A stretch of 64,000 nt of DNA from the NCBI GenBank assembly GCA_036365515.1, contig CM070873.1, positions 191,696,604-191,760,603 of the forward strand, in the 5' to 3' direction. Of the stretch, positions 9,676 through 20,694 are shown piece after piece (the first letter of the stretch is position 1; the number at the start of each line of letters is the position of its first letter). The translations under genes were made by a program, and so were the position numbers. The stretch comes from Torymus aiolomorphi (lineage: Eukaryota; Arthropoda; Insecta; Hymenoptera; Torymidae). The notes beneath the pieces were generated by a model. It ran no database searches and was not told the origin of the DNA. It saw nothing but the letters and a program-made list of their open reading frames with translations.

Positions 9676-9697
9676 TGACGTCATCACGCCATATAAG
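9676..9697 (+). promoter_or_regulatory. LTR promoter core: CRE palindrome and TATA-like box
   Basis: TGACGTCA at 9676-9683 is a perfect CRE/CREB-type palindrome. ATATAAG at 9691-9697 is TATA-like and sits about 25-30 bases upstream of CAGTCAGTC, which fits the arthropod initiator. Confidence 0.6.
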
Positions 9698-9879
9698 GCG
9701 ATATTCGGCCCCCGCAGGTGCGCAGTCAGTCAGCGCTCTCTATGCGGTCCTCTCTTACCGCCCCTCCAACTACCAAGGCACGCCAACGGCACTCCGCAGC
9801 GCGGCCGGCTCCAGTTCAGCACGCGACGGCAGAGAGAACAGCAACATCTGTACGCTTACAGTGGCGCGACGGCAGATTC

Positions 9880-9885
9880 AATAAA
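9880..9885 (+). terminator. LTR polyadenylation signal AATAAA
   Basis: A canonical AATAAA in the LTR's distal part, followed by a T-rich stretch, consistent with the R/U5 polyadenylation site. Confidence 0.6.
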
Positions 9886-9974
9886 TCACTTTTATCTCTA
9901 CACGGAAGTTTTTCAATTTACGAACCAGCCTAACTCACGATCCATCATCCTTCATTACATCATAAAACAAGCAT

Positions 9975-10387
9975 ATATGGGGAAATCTGAACTTTTGACT
10001 CATTTGTACCTTTTTTTTAATTTATTGCTGCTATTAGTTTAGCGTGCGAAGCACATAAACGAGACAGGGTGAAAAATCTTCATTTTCAACCTAGAAAACC
10101 AGTCCTGTAATCCATATTGGTCTGCCGCGCACGCTAAATTCTGAGCATGTAAAGAACTGTCTAAAAAGGTCCACTTTTTGGGAACGTAGACCTTTTTAGA
10201 CAGTTTTTTACATGCTCAGATTTTAGCGTGCGTGGCACACCAATACCAATTACAGGACTGATTTTCTAGGTTGAAAATGAAGATTTTTTACACTGTCCCG
10301 TTTATGTGCTTCGCACGCTAAACTAATAGCAGCGATAAATTAAAAAAAAAAGTCACAAAAGAGTCAAAAGTTCAGATTTCCCCATAT
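9975..10387. mobile_element. Fold-back element (long hairpin MITE)
   Basis: Two arms of about 190 bp are reverse complements of each other with few mismatches. The outer ends read ATATGGGGAAATCTGAAC and its complement; the centre at about 10181 is flanked by TCTAAAAAGGTC and GACCTTTTTAGA. The arms include GTTTAGCGTGCGAAGCAC. No coding capacity and no clear target duplication. Confidence 0.85.
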
Positions 10388-10535
10388 GTGTCATCTCAAC
10401 AAAAATGGCCAGTTTTTTCCTTGAAAACCGGGATCAAAGTTAGACTTGTTTCCCTTTTTTAACTAACTTTAGGCATTTGCGGGAAAAAAGTTAATATTTC
10501 CCGCATTTACGAAAAAAAGTAAATTCCTTATAAAC

Positions 10536-10848
10536 CCCTACTGAAAAATCTCACGTGAGATCTCACGCCAAAATCTCATCTGAAATTCTGGTCCGCGAGC
10601 TGCTAAAATCCCTTTCATGATGAAAAGTCAGTTTCTGGGAATTAGGAGTCGCCTATTAGGTTACGCCACGCCCCAGATAAGTTCAATAATCTATGTTTTG
10701 AAGCGATTTAGCCATTTTTTACATTTTTAGAAATTTTACACATCAGATCTCACGTGAGATCTCACGTGAGATCTTACGTGGAATATCATGTTTCAAATTT
10801 CTCACGTGAAATCTCACGTGAGATCTCACGTGAGATTTTTCAGTAGGG
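10536..10848. mobile_element. MITE with CACGTG-rich terminal inverted repeats
   Basis: The ends are inverted repeats beginning CCCTACTGAAAAATCTCACG. The subterminal parts contain repeated TCTCACGTGAGA palindromes, giving several E-box CACGTG cores at both ends. The middle is non-coding. It abuts, and appears to truncate, the reading frame on its right. Superfamily not assignable; no clean target duplication seen. Confidence 0.75.
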
Positions 10849-11931
10849 TTCACTGTACATATAGCGAGAACACTTAACATATTGGAAAGTAGTTTGAAAT
10901 GTCCAGTGACTAGATATTAAAGTCAACAAGCGAATTTTTTGATAGATTTTTACTTCATGATTATATTTTGATTGAAGATTTTCTATAAAAGAATGTAGTG
11001 ATCTTGAATCTGTATGCATTTCAGTCAAATTTGGAGATGTTGGCAATTTAATACAATAAACTTTCGTGATTTGGTCAGCTACTTTATTCATAACCATTTG
11101 TAAAGAATCAGTAGCCTCTTTTATAAGTCTTTCATTACTTTGCTTTTGCCTTTTCAACGGTCGTATACCTATAATTGTAAACATTTCATTTAATATTGCA
11201 ACTTCTTGGCTGCTGCTTACAAATTCAGAGCCGTTTGAATAACTAGACTGCACAGGCGTTTCACTGCTGGAAAATGCAAATGAACCAGGTTCACTCATAT
11301 TGCTTACAGCTTCAGCTGGTACAAAAACATTCAATATCTCGTTACTAGCTGCATTTTCTGAATTAGTTTCTGAGTTATGAATTGTTGAGAAACAAAATTG
11401 ACAAACTTTGTACCCACAAATTGTCATGTTGATTAGAGAAGTTAATTTATCAGATGTACACTTATCGATTAAAATTAAATTATGCTTTATTGGCAGTCTG
11501 TGCCCCTTGAATGGATCATAGCAACAATCATATAAGTTTTTATTTTTTTCAATATCCTTTTTAATTTTTATCATGCAATTGTAACAAATCTTTTTTCCCG
11601 GCATCAACTTAATTTCATTAAAGCAGTTAAATGTTTTGCATGTCTCTAATTCTAGGATAGATAAATTATTATCAATTCTTTTTTTATGCTTAGCAAAAGG
11701 GTCACAACAATACTTTTGTAGACATGACTATAACAATCCATATTTATGGTAATGATGATTGCATATATCATCATTTGCATTCTTGTTAAAATTTGGTATT
11801 CTCATTTCAAAAAGATTTAATTCACCAGGAGTTATGTCACTTACTTTAAGTGATAAATCTTTTTTTGTGTAACTTAGTAGATGACATTGTTCATTTGTTA
11901 GTTTATCGATGTAACAAATCAACGCCATCAC
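10849..11931 (-). pseudogene. Zinc-finger transposon protein, N-terminal part, truncated by a MITE
   Basis: Read right to left, one frame runs from about 11931 to the MITE edge, interrupted only by an in-frame TAG at 11728-11730. It has two tandem Cys-rich modules: CCDPFAKHKK...GKKICYNC and CCYDPFKGHR...YKVCQFC. A Ser-rich linker follows, then a helical region (LNEMFTIIGIRPLKRQKQSN) and a motif ending WTFQTTFQYVKCSRYMYSE. I recognise this layout from repeated uncharacterised proteins in invertebrate genomes that look transposon-encoded; I cannot name the superfamily. The frame is cut exactly where the MITE begins, and its last codons and stop come from the MITE. Confidence 0.6.
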
Positions 11932-12130
11932 AAACTATTACTTACAATCTTACAAACTTATTGAAATGAATCTGTTTTTTTTTCAAAGTATCTAAATCTC
12001 AATTACGGCAAATCTGCATTACCTTCTGTGCAACGTGTGCCGCACGCAGTGTGCTCTAAGAGATTTTCCACATTCCGGGCTGTGCGCCATGAGCCGTAGG
12101 TCCTAATCCATTCAAGAAAAAAAGGAGTCC

Positions 12131-12235
12131 GCTGTCTATGCACTTTGAAACTCTATGGTACAACGTAAACACAAAAGGCTAAAGTACGGTCTATAGTCTA
12201 CTGCGTTCTATAGAGTTTTGAAGTGTATAGACAGC
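12131..12235. repeat. Small inverted-repeat (MITE-like) hairpin
   Basis: GCTGTCTATGCACTTTGAAA on the left pairs imperfectly with its complement ending at 12235 (TTTTGAAGTGTATAGACAGC). About 105 bp, non-coding. Confidence 0.6.
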
Positions 12236-12727
12236 CTACTACTTTTGCTTCCTCCTAGAAAAAGCTTTGTAACAGTGAAAAAAATTTTCGAAAAAAAAAT
12301 GTTCAAAAAGATGTTTAATCGTCCTGAAACTTAGCACAGATGTAGCTCTTATATATCTTCAGATCAAGTTCGTCGCCCAAAAAAATCGGTTTATTACGAA
12401 AAAAGATATTTGAGGTAAAAAATTTCTAAAAAAAATTTCGAATCCTGTTTTCTCAGAGAATACTTGATTTATCGACTTAAAATTTTAACCACTTATTAAA
12501 CTCATTAAAGACTATATGAATAGTCAGCATTTTTATATTCGTTTAAGTCAATTTATATATTCTGAATTCTCTTTATGCAGAATAATAATGTAAAGAAAAA
12601 TGTATACAGAACTATGTATACAGAAAATTTTATAATAATAATTGCTTTTTTAATGATAAAAAATAGAAAGAGTAAAAATAAAAAGTAAAAAAAAATTTAG
12701 CATAAAATTCTCTCCGTACAAAATATA

Positions 12728-12860
12728 GTACATTGTGCAACAAGGGAGGAAAATAGACTTTTTCTAGCGAGGATGATAATTGAGCACGAGTGATACAGGA
12801 GTGCTCAAAATCATCATCCGAGTCTGAAAAAGTCAATTGCTCCCTTATTACACATAGTAC
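12728..12860. repeat. Palindromic element
   Basis: Arms of about 60 bp: GTACATTGTGCAACAAGGGA on the left against TCCCTTATTACACATAGTAC on the right, with ATGATAATTGAGCAC and GTGCTCAAAATCATCAT near the centre. Looks like a short fold-back MITE. Confidence 0.65.
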
Positions 12861-12880
12861 TTTTTTTTTAGTGCAGGAAT

Positions 12881-12979
12881 AAGACCTTTTTTTCATGAAA
12901 AGTGAATATGAAATCGGGTATATCAGACGCTCGAAATGTTCGATTTTTGATTCACTTTTCTACGCAGAAAAAGGGTCTT
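12881..12979. repeat. Second adjacent hairpin
   Basis: AAGACCTTTTTTTCATGAAA and AAGTGAAT on the left are mirrored by ATTCACTTTTCTACGCAGAA and AAGGGTCTT on the right. It sits some 20 bp from the previous palindrome and may be part of one larger element. Confidence 0.5.
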
Positions 12980-14279
12980 TTTCATGCATGTGTTAAACAA
13001 AATTATTAAATTTTAAATATTGGAAGTACAAATTAATTGAAGGAATCAGTAAATAAATTTTGAGGAAGCTAAGTGCCAATGACTTGGCAGTGGTTTTTTT
13101 CTTGGATGCATCACAAGCCACGGTATATAGCGCACGGTACGCAATGTGTAAAGTCTCTAAAAGAAAGTCTGGTCAAAATCTACGTAACTGGTATTTATGT
13201 TTGACATCTATGCTCTGTTTATTAAGGAAGTAGGTCTCTTCCGCTTCATCTTGAGGTAATTAATAAGTACATAGATGTATCCGAAATAGGAGTCAAGAAT
13301 GCGTCATCAAACTTTTTTTTTGCTCTCAAGAATGCGTCATCAAATTTTTGATAATTCACAAGGTAAATTTTGAAATAAAGCTAACAAATGTTACAAAAAA
13401 ATCATTAAACGATCGTAACATCAGTTATAAAGGTCGCAGGGAAAATAGTCAGGGTTTAAATTCAAGGTCTGACGGTACTCCATATGAATATTTATTATCA
13501 TAAAAGTCTAATGTCATATAAGACAATGTAAAAAAGGAGCTGGAGCATAACATCACATACTCTCGAAATAGAGTAAAAGAATGAAAAACAAGAAATTTCG
13601 ATCGCTCATAGATTTTTTCCGCACTATAATATTAGTATCAAAAATACATACATCTTTTTGTACAAGTTTTCAAGAATATCTCTGCCAAATTTCAGCCAAA
13701 AAACTGTAGCGATTTTTTTTTACAGCCATTTGAAAACAGTAAAAAAAGCAATTTGTGCAAAAATAGCGAAGTTTGACACAACTCTTCTCCGTCAATTCTC
13801 GATATTTTTAAAAATCATAAAAGAGTTTTTTTTTGTCTTTTCAAAACGAAAAAAAATCTTTTTTTGAACGCTAAAAAATGTTGAAAACTGAGAATGCTAG
13901 GTAGCTTTGAAAATGAGCAAAAATTAAAAAAAGGCTTTCCAGTTTGTGGTTATGTGGGAGCTCAATAATTGCGTAATTAACTTTTCATTCGCGGAAATTG
14001 AAAGACGATTGAAAGACAAAAAAAAACTTTTTTTTGTTTGCATGAAAATGTTGAAAACTCGAGATTTGGCACAACTTTGAAAATTGACATGAAATAGCTA
14101 AAAAATAGCTCAATTTCGACATTTGTATAGCCAAATTTCGACTTCTAGGACATTTAGAAAGTTGAAATTTTACAGAGCTTACTTTTTGAAGAAGTACTTT
14201 AAAATATTTAAAAAGCGGCAAAATCCAACGACCCCCCCCCCCCCGCACACTTTTTAAAAAAAGTATTGGGACGTCCCAT

Positions 14280-14999
14280 ATATATATACTCGTTCATACT
14301 CTGTTTATAAATACACCACCTTGTTTTCATTTCGACTCAGTGACTCGTCAATTCTTTGACAAGGATAATAACTCGACTTAATAAGATATTTTGTATTATT
14401 TTAATAGTTTATAAGACAGAATTCTTGGCGTACTTTTAATCGAAGTTTTTTATATTTCTTTATATTGTAAGTTATGTATATATGTTTTCTGTTATCACTA
14501 TGTAATTGCATTTTATGCGTTGGTCTAAAACAAGATTGTTTTCATTGTATTATTTAGTCTTGAGAATGGCTTCTCATCAAGAGCCGAAACGTCGACTACT
14601 AATAAAGAAGTTTACACAAATTTATGGCTCGTCGTGATCATTTATTCGATTAACCAAAAATTAATGTTAATCAAGCTGTAGACTGTGATAAGCAAATTTT
14701 AGCAAATATACCGAAGGTGAGCCGAATTCAAGCGAAGTAAAAAGCCTCCTTGGCGAACCGGCCGGGGGGGAAAAGGTTTTACCCTGCAGTCGATGTAGTC
14801 GTGTCAAAAAGAGGCACGGATATTTGTCAAGCAGTTCTCGATAAAGAGACGAAAGAAATGCTTTTGAAGAAACCCCTCGCGTTTGAAATTTTTCCAATGC
14901 TTTGGAAATAAAATCTGCAATAAGAAAAACATTGCAACGCAAAGATCAATACGAAACGGTCATGCAAAACTAACTGGACAGCACGACCACGGCGTTGGG
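14280..14999. other. Intergenic stretch before the DIRS-like element
   Basis: Contains the hammerhead-like relic at 14560-14595 and a GC-richer zone from about 14700 that may be decayed DIRS Gag. No open plus-strand frame of note. Confidence 0.45.
14560..14595 (+). ncRNA. Hammerhead-like core relic
   Basis: TTGAGAA is followed by a short stem (GGCT...AGCC) and then GAAACGTCG. It matches the same signature in the fold-back elements at 30347-30729 and 49010-49335. The family-standard CUGANGA core is changed at two positions. Only a single arm is seen here. Functional status unknown. Confidence 0.35.
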
Positions 15000-15015
15000 G
15001 CACATTTTAACTACA

Positions 15016-15545
15016 CTACAAGATAAGACAGACAAATCGCGGAAGGAGGCTTTCGAGTACGCAACCGACGCCTTTAAACTACAGTCAGACATTATGTACC
15101 GACTGTCTATGACAAGGCGCTCCTTCGTCGACCCGGGACTCACACCGATAGTGATGAGCGTCGCTGAGGACTAAAAAATTTATGCCTTCCCGTACCGGCA
15201 AGATTTCGCTGAAAAATTGCAAGCCGCCAAGGAAGTTGAGAAAGTTGGCAAGGACGTCACAAAACCCAATCACAGGGAAAAAAGTCAGGCTCTCAGGGCA
15301 ATAGTAGCTACCACGGACCCCCTCTTAAGACGTGCCGCCATTTAGATTCCAGACCCAGACACCAGAACTACAGAACTACCAGAGGGGGCAGAGAAGGAGC
15401 TGTTACCGAGGCCAACAGAGGACGTATCGAAGGAGGTAGAAGTAAGCAGACTAGCTGGCAGGATAAAAGACTTCGCGGCTTCTTGGAAGAAAATTACAAG
15501 GGACAGGTCTATCCTGAGGACATTAAAACGGCCCTAAAACTAATT
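15016..15545 (+). pseudogene. DIRS-like Gag/RT N-terminal region
   Basis: One frame runs through with TAA at 15172-15174, TAG at 15343-15345 and TAA near 15536. Between the stops it reads sensibly (KEAFEYATDAFKLQSDIMY; then RLAGRIKDFAASWKKITRD). The latter resembles the segment just before RT in DIRS/Ngaro Pol. Gag assignment rests on position and helical character, not a strong motif. Confidence 0.5.
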
Positions 15546-15803
15546 ACACGAGACTCTTTTATGGCGAACATCGACTTAAAAGACTCATATTTTCTCATTC
15601 CTATATACGGAAAACACAAAAAGTATTTGAGATTCAGCTTTGAAGGACAGATGTATGAGCTTAACGAACTCCCTTTCGGTCTCTCCACAGCGTCATACGT
15701 CTTTACCAAACTCACAAAACCAGTAGTCGAAACTTTAAGAAGCGAAGGCCACGTATCTGTGATTTACTTGGACGACATATTAATGATCGGAAAACACGGT
15801 TAG
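15483..15803 (+). pseudogene. DIRS-like reverse transcriptase core
   Basis: 106 residues cover RT motif A (FMANIDLKDSYFLIPI), motif B (LPFGLSTASYVFTKL) and motif C (VIYLDDILMIG). The catalytic Asp residues are intact. The sequence matches the DIRS/Ngaro style of RT closely. A TAG at 15801-15803 separates it from the RNase H frame. The start is not a genuine initiation site; the segment belongs to a polyprotein. Confidence 0.88.
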
Positions 15804-15817
15804 ACTGCAAACACAAT

Positions 15818-16366
15818 GTGCGAGTCACGCGCTCTTTGTTAACGCCATTCAGTCTGGTAATAAATAAAGAAAAGAGTCAATTTCTGAGTTTTATTCTCGA
15901 CATTCAAAATTATAGTATATACCTCACCGATAAAAAGCGGGAAAAAATAACGAAATTAGTGTCTGGCTTATTGGGGAAAAAATCAGCCAGCATAAGATAC
16001 ATGGCAAAGGTCATAGGTACACTTGTATCCTCATGTCCGGTAATAAGTTGCGGGTGGCTTTACACAAAAGGGTTAGAGCGTGAAAAATTCTTATCGCTAG
16101 AAAAGAATAACGGCAACTTTGATCGAATGATGGCAATAACCAAACAAATGCGACTCAATTTGAAGTTATGGCTTACTAACGTACCCGTAGGCAAAAACCC
16201 GATACGAGACAACGCATATAGCCTGAAAAGATTCACAGACGCTTCACTAATGGGTTGGGACGTGTTTTGTCAAGGGAGAAAGACTCATGGTTGGTGCAAG
16301 ACCACAACGCGCAAAAAGCACATTAATCTTTTAGAACTTAAGTCATCGTTTTACGGATTGAAATGA
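15818..16366 (+). pseudogene. DIRS-like RT thumb and RNase H segment
   Basis: 182 residues continue directly from RT in a shifted frame: LVINKEKSQFLSFILDI (RT thumb), a connection with SIRYMAKVIGTLVSSCP, then RFTDASLMGWDVFCQ, the RNase H-type FTDAS motif, and HINLLELKS with the next acidic residue. Ends at TGA 16364-16366. Family call is strong; the gene is truncated. Confidence 0.85.
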
Positions 16367-16836
16367 TATGCGCAAAATAAGAGAGCTTGCGAAATTCTAC
16401 TCAGAATAAACAACACCACTGCCATTTCTTACATAAACAGAATGGGTGGTATTTAACATCCGAATTTAAATGACTTTGCACGAAAAATGTGGTAGTGGTG
16501 CGAACTTCGAAAAAACTACATCTTCGCGTCTTATATTAACACAAAAGACAATGTACGGCGATGCAAAATCGAGAACTTTACCTCCTGAAACAGAGAGGGA
16601 ATTAGCGGATTAGGCATACGCCCTAATAACTAGATAGTTCGACCACCCAGAAATCGAACTCTTTGCCTCGACGTCAATCCTAAATCCAAAAATTCATTTA
16701 TTGGCAGACCTACCCGGAATCAGTAGCCGTAGATGTCTCAACAGTGCCCTGGACACACCTTGATTTTTTTCGTGTTTCCAGAGCAGTGACCCACTAGAGG
16801 AGAAACTTTCCCTGGTAGCCGCCAGGTTATCATGGA
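16367..16836 (+). pseudogene. Degenerate link between RNase H and recombinase
   Basis: No frame longer than about 40 codons, but short pieces fit the C-terminal RNase H region of DIRS-like Pol (for example around 16650-16720). I treat it as decayed Pol sequence. Confidence 0.45.
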
Positions 16837-17797
16837 ATGCTACATGAGAAAGGGATGTTGCAAGAAACCGCGGAGGTTATGATAGCATCGTTGGCTAAGA
16901 GCACCTTAAAACAATATGAGAAGGCTATTATGGTAGAAGATTATGGTAGACTTACTGCCGAGAAAAAGGTCTGTCAGTCTACGACGCTAACACTACTGAC
17001 GTCCTGGAATTTTTCTCGTCCAAATTAGAAGTTGTCGAATCATACAGCACACTCAACGTCAGCAGAGCAGCGCTTTCGCTCATAATGGGTTACCGGCTCG
17101 CAGAGGCCCCTGAAATAAGTCGGTTCTTCAGCGGTGTTGCCAATGAAAAACCCAAAAAGGCCAAATACTCATATACTTCGGACCCTGGGATTGTGATAGA
17201 ACACATATCACATTGGCTGCCAAATGAGAAACTACCACTGGAAGACCTGATGAAGAAATTGGTCACACTTTTGGCTCTGGCTACAGCACAAAGAATGCAA
17301 ACATTAGCAGCCATAAAACTCCCAAACATAATCGAGTGTAATAACGCTATAAGCATAGCCATTACAGACAAACTTAAAACCTTTAACCACATGAAGCATC
17401 AACAAGTTCTAAAGATACCATTCCTCAAAGAACAGGAGAATGTGTGCCCATCCAAAACGCTGCTAGCATATAGGAAAAAGAAACATCAGACGTCCGACCA
17501 AACGGAGAAGAAAAATTAATACTAACTCACAAGAAATCACGTCGCCCAACTATGACTCAGTCTATTAGTCGATGGATCAAAGAGATACCCGACAAAAGTG
17601 GAGTTGACGCAAGTATCTTTTCTGTCCATAGTACACGTCACGCGTCGACTTCAGCAGCAGCGCACAAGGGCGTTAATATCGAGGTCATTAGACAAGCTGC
17701 AGAGGGATCAGAAAAATCAGTGACGTTTGCTCAATTCTATAACAGGCCTTTAATTAACGAAGACTTTGCAACGAATGTGATACAAAACAGTAAATAA
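16837..17797 (+). pseudogene. Tyrosine recombinase of the DIRS-like element
   Basis: The recombinase inserts circular DIRS intermediates. Three frame pieces cover it: 16837-17028 (N-terminal SAM-like region, SLAKSTLKQYEKAI), 17085-17519 (TLLALATAQRMQTLAAI, holding the first catalytic Arg) and 17552-17797 (VHSTRHAS, the HxxR box, and TFAQFYNRPL with the nucleophilic Tyr). The catalytic set R, H-x-x-R and Y is therefore visible, but frameshifts between 17028 and 17085 and a stop at 17517-17519 split it. Ends at TAA 17795-17797. Confidence 0.87.
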
Positions 17798-18038
17798 CTT
17801 TTTCTGAGAATAATTTCTTAATGTAAACGCTTATACTTATATCTATTCCACCTATGTTCTTAATAAATCATGTCTACAATAATGTTTATAATAATGCAAT
17901 TTAAGGAAAATAAGTATAAGTTCCTTTTCACTTAATAAAACGACAGCAGTAATACGTTTTGGAACAATCTGTAGCTTTTCGAGTATACCAAAAAGACTAC
18001 TTAAATCAATAAATTGCGAAAGCATTAAACATCTACAT

Positions 18039-18470
18039 GTGTTGATCTATGAGGACGAGGCAGAGAAGTACAATTGAACGATCAATGGAACTTACCTGTA
18101 AGTGAAACTCGATCAAAATTGTACGAGATGCCTCGTCCGAAATAGATCAAATCCCATCCTAATTATGACAATGTCTTGTAATTGTTTCCCATGCCCAGAA
18201 GTAACTTTTCACAATTTATTTCTGCTTTAAAAATAATGACAATTCTAGACCGACCGGACAACCAGCCGACCGGCATCGGAGAGCCGCGTCGCGGCGGTGG
18301 CGCCACACAGCGGCACAGTGTGAAATTTCTTTAACTTTAAAATCTGTGGCAAAGAACGCACAGCGAGTAGTGGTACTACATATGTTGATCTATTTCGGAC
18401 GAGGCAGCTCGTACAATTTTGATCGAGTTTCACTTACAGGTAAGTTCCCTCGATCGCTCAATTCTCCTCA
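18039..18470. repeat. Inverted repeats at the DIRS-like 3' end
   Basis: Sequence at 18039-18150 folds on itself (TTGATCTATGAGGACGAGGC against GCCTCGTCCGAAATAGATCAA-type sequence), and 18374-18470 is a third, inverted copy including CACTTACAGGTAAGTTCC. DIRS elements carry inverted terminal repeats and an internal complementary region, which this resembles. Confidence 0.6.
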
Positions 18471-18822
18471 ATTCTAGAACTATAAAAAATTAAGTCTTTA
18501 ATTTAAACCCAATAGGATTCTGTATTTGAAAGATGAAATATTTCTTACACGCCCTAAAAAATAATGTTATGGTTAAATAATTTAGGTAAAAAGTATGAAA
18601 GTTTGCGTTTTATTGAAACCCATTTTGCCATTCTAGTTATTATCTCTAAAACCAAATCTTCAATTACCTTCAAATTTGAATGAATTTATGTCTTAACCTA
18701 AGTAAACCGGAATGAAATTCTTTTTTGTTTGGAAGAGAGGAAAAGACTTAACATCGTAAAATTGTATTATTATTTTAAAATGCTTTCATTTCTACAAAAA
18801 TTATTTTTCGGCTTTCGACATA

Positions 18823-19346
18823 TGAGGCGTTTCACGTCAACTGTCCCAGCGCGCGGCTCGCGAGCCCTAAATCGTGCTATTTATAACTCATGTTTATGAT
18901 ACTAAAAAGTACTTAAAAAAATTGTTTGATAAGCGTTTTCGACGTATTTTTTCCTCAGCTTTCCAATGATGTCGGTAGTTTTTTCGAAATATTCCATTTT
19001 CATCTTCAAAAACGCTTTCGCATTCTATTTCTCGCAAAAAACATCTCGGGCATTCTTTGGAAAATATCCTTTTTTACGTAAGAAATGCTCAGCTTTCGAT
19101 CTAGAGGGTCAAAAAAATATTAAAAATACACTTTTTGAGATATAACATGTTTTGTACTTTTTGAAGGTGAAAATGAAAATTTTTGGAAAAACTGCTACGT
19201 CATTGGAAAGCTGAGGAAAAAATACGTCGAAAACGTTTATCAAACAATTTTTTTAAGTACATTTTAGTATCATAAACATGAGTTAGAAATAGCACGATTT
19301 AGGGCTCGCGCGCCGCGCGCTGGGACAGTTGACGTGAAACGCCTCA
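18823..19346. mobile_element. Tc1/mariner-type MITE (TA-flanked)
   Basis: Ends are long inverted repeats of about 150 bp starting TGAGGCGTTTCACGTCAACT. TA dinucleotides flank both sides (TA before 18823 and after 19346), consistent with a TA target duplication. Interior is AT-rich and non-coding. Arms contain a GC-rich CAGCGCGCGG segment. Confidence 0.75.
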
Positions 19347-19501
19347 TATATGACTTCTGAAATAATAATCTCTTCCAGACAGTACTAATATTCATAAATG
19401 TATAAAAAGTTACGTTTAGTTTTAAAAGTTTCATTTTCAATTAATTTTCAATTATTGTTCTGACTGTTTGGATGTTTTATAATGTCAGAACATCAAGAGT
19501 A

Positions 19502-20694
19502 TGCTCAATCTTATTTTTTTTTTCAATAGCAAAAGAAGATAGCTGATGGAAGTTATGAACCACCCTCTAAGAAAGCCAAAAATAGTAATTTTATGTGTGC
19601 TCGGTGCTCTAAGTTTATTCCTAAAATTGTTAGTTCTGCTAAGACGATTGATTCTCGTGAAGATATAAAGGCAATGTACGATAACTTTGAATTCTTTGCA
19701 AGTTAATGGCATGATTTGCTTAAGATGTTGTAATTATTTGCAGCTTCAAAAAAGTAAAAAAAAAAAGAATAACGTTAATGAAGAGCACGAAGCAGAACCA
19801 GAATAAAATATTTTAAGAGCGAATGAACTAGACAGTGAGTTAGAAAGAATTGGATATACCGTTATCACTGGAAACCACTGAACGTACTTCTATAAGCGAT
19901 CGTTTGAGTCAGCTGTCCACTAGAAGTCAGTCTTCACCTCAAACGGAATCTTCTACTAATGACCGGTCTTACCTTGTACCTGAGCAATCACCAACTGAAA
20001 CTGTGGAAATGTCTTTTTCGAGAACAATTATAAGCCATCGATATTGTTTTTTATGTAAATCAAACGATGATCTGTCCATGTAACTATTCAAGCTCGAATG
20101 CAAGTGTTTACTAAAAGGCGAATCTTTATTCCTTGATTAAATAGGTGCTGTAATAAACATTTAATAAAATATCACTTCTATGAGAACGAATTAGATCAAA
20201 TACAAGTATTTTCAAACAGCTGTTCAATAGAACTTACAGAACTCAAAAAGTTTATGGATATATTGTCTGATAAAGTTGATGCTCATCTACACGATCAGAT
20301 TGGGGATTTTGCGGTTTCTTAAGAACGAATCAAAGCTTTGACAGGTTATACATTCGAACAAGTCACAGAACTTCGCAATATGATGGGGACTATCAGAACA
20401 TCCGGAAATCGCAATTTGACACAAGCTGTAGTTATTTTGTTACTAGTTACGATCTGGTAATTCTAACAATTGCATATCCACAATATTGGATATTAGAGAA
20501 GATGTTGTAAAAGACTCTATAAATGCCACTTCAAGATGTTTTGAAACAGAAATATTACCTGCACATTTTGGAATCCAGGCTTATACAAAAATTTTTTTTG
20601 TAGATCACTCTTCTGAGGGTGCCCGTCATCTTCATAATTTAGATAACCGATTGGCGTTGATATGTGATGCTACATACTTGCACCATCAAAAGAG
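19502..20694 (+). pseudogene. DDE transposase gene, 5' half (split by hAT X)
   Basis: Coding pieces in shifting frames read NFMCARCSKFIPKI (Cys pair), HRYCFLCKSNDDLS (19850-20083 frame), SIELTELKKFMDILSDKVDA and YTFEQVTELRNMMGTIRTSG (helix-turn-helix-like), then HNLDNRLALICDATYLHHQK (20486 frame). The Asp in ICDATYL fits the first catalytic Asp of DDE_Tnp_4-type transposases. The gene stops at 20694, where element X begins with its 8-bp target duplication. A T-rich tract ending in AG precedes 19529 and could be a splice acceptor. Several stops show decay. Exact superfamily (Harbinger or ISL2EU-like) is uncertain. Confidence 0.65.

Larger units (their letters stand above)
9641..9959 (+). repeat. 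BEL/Pao 3' LTR
   Basis: The LTR starts TGTTGGCGATCC directly after the polypurine tract and ends about CTTCATTACA, giving roughly 319 bp with TGT...ACA termini. It contains a CRE-like palindrome, a TATA-like box, an initiator-like CAGTCAGTC near 9722 and an AATAAA. No matching 5' LTR is in the window. The end position is inferred from the terminal ACA and could be off by a few bases. Confidence 0.75.
11932..14279. other. AT-rich non-coding stretch with small palindromes
   Basis: No credible coding frame. It holds the short hairpins listed separately, a C9-12 run near 14234, and many A/T homopolymers. The segment near 12255-12320 (AGCTTTGTAACAGTGAAAA) resembles subterminal sequence near 21115, 29625 and 37925, suggesting shared transposon debris. 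Confidence 0.6.
15000..18470 (+). mobile_element. Decayed DIRS-like (tyrosine recombinase) retrotransposon
   Basis: RT, RNase H and tyrosine recombinase segments occur in this order on the + strand, the DIRS/PAT/Ngaro arrangement, followed by inverted repeats at 18039-18470 that fit the unusual termini of this class. Several stops and frameshifts break every gene. The exact 5' end is not visible. Confidence 0.8.

Noticed and set aside
9339..9691. Minus-strand frame of 114 aa over the BEL Pol end
   Set aside because: Shadow of the plus-strand integrase tail; no features of its own.
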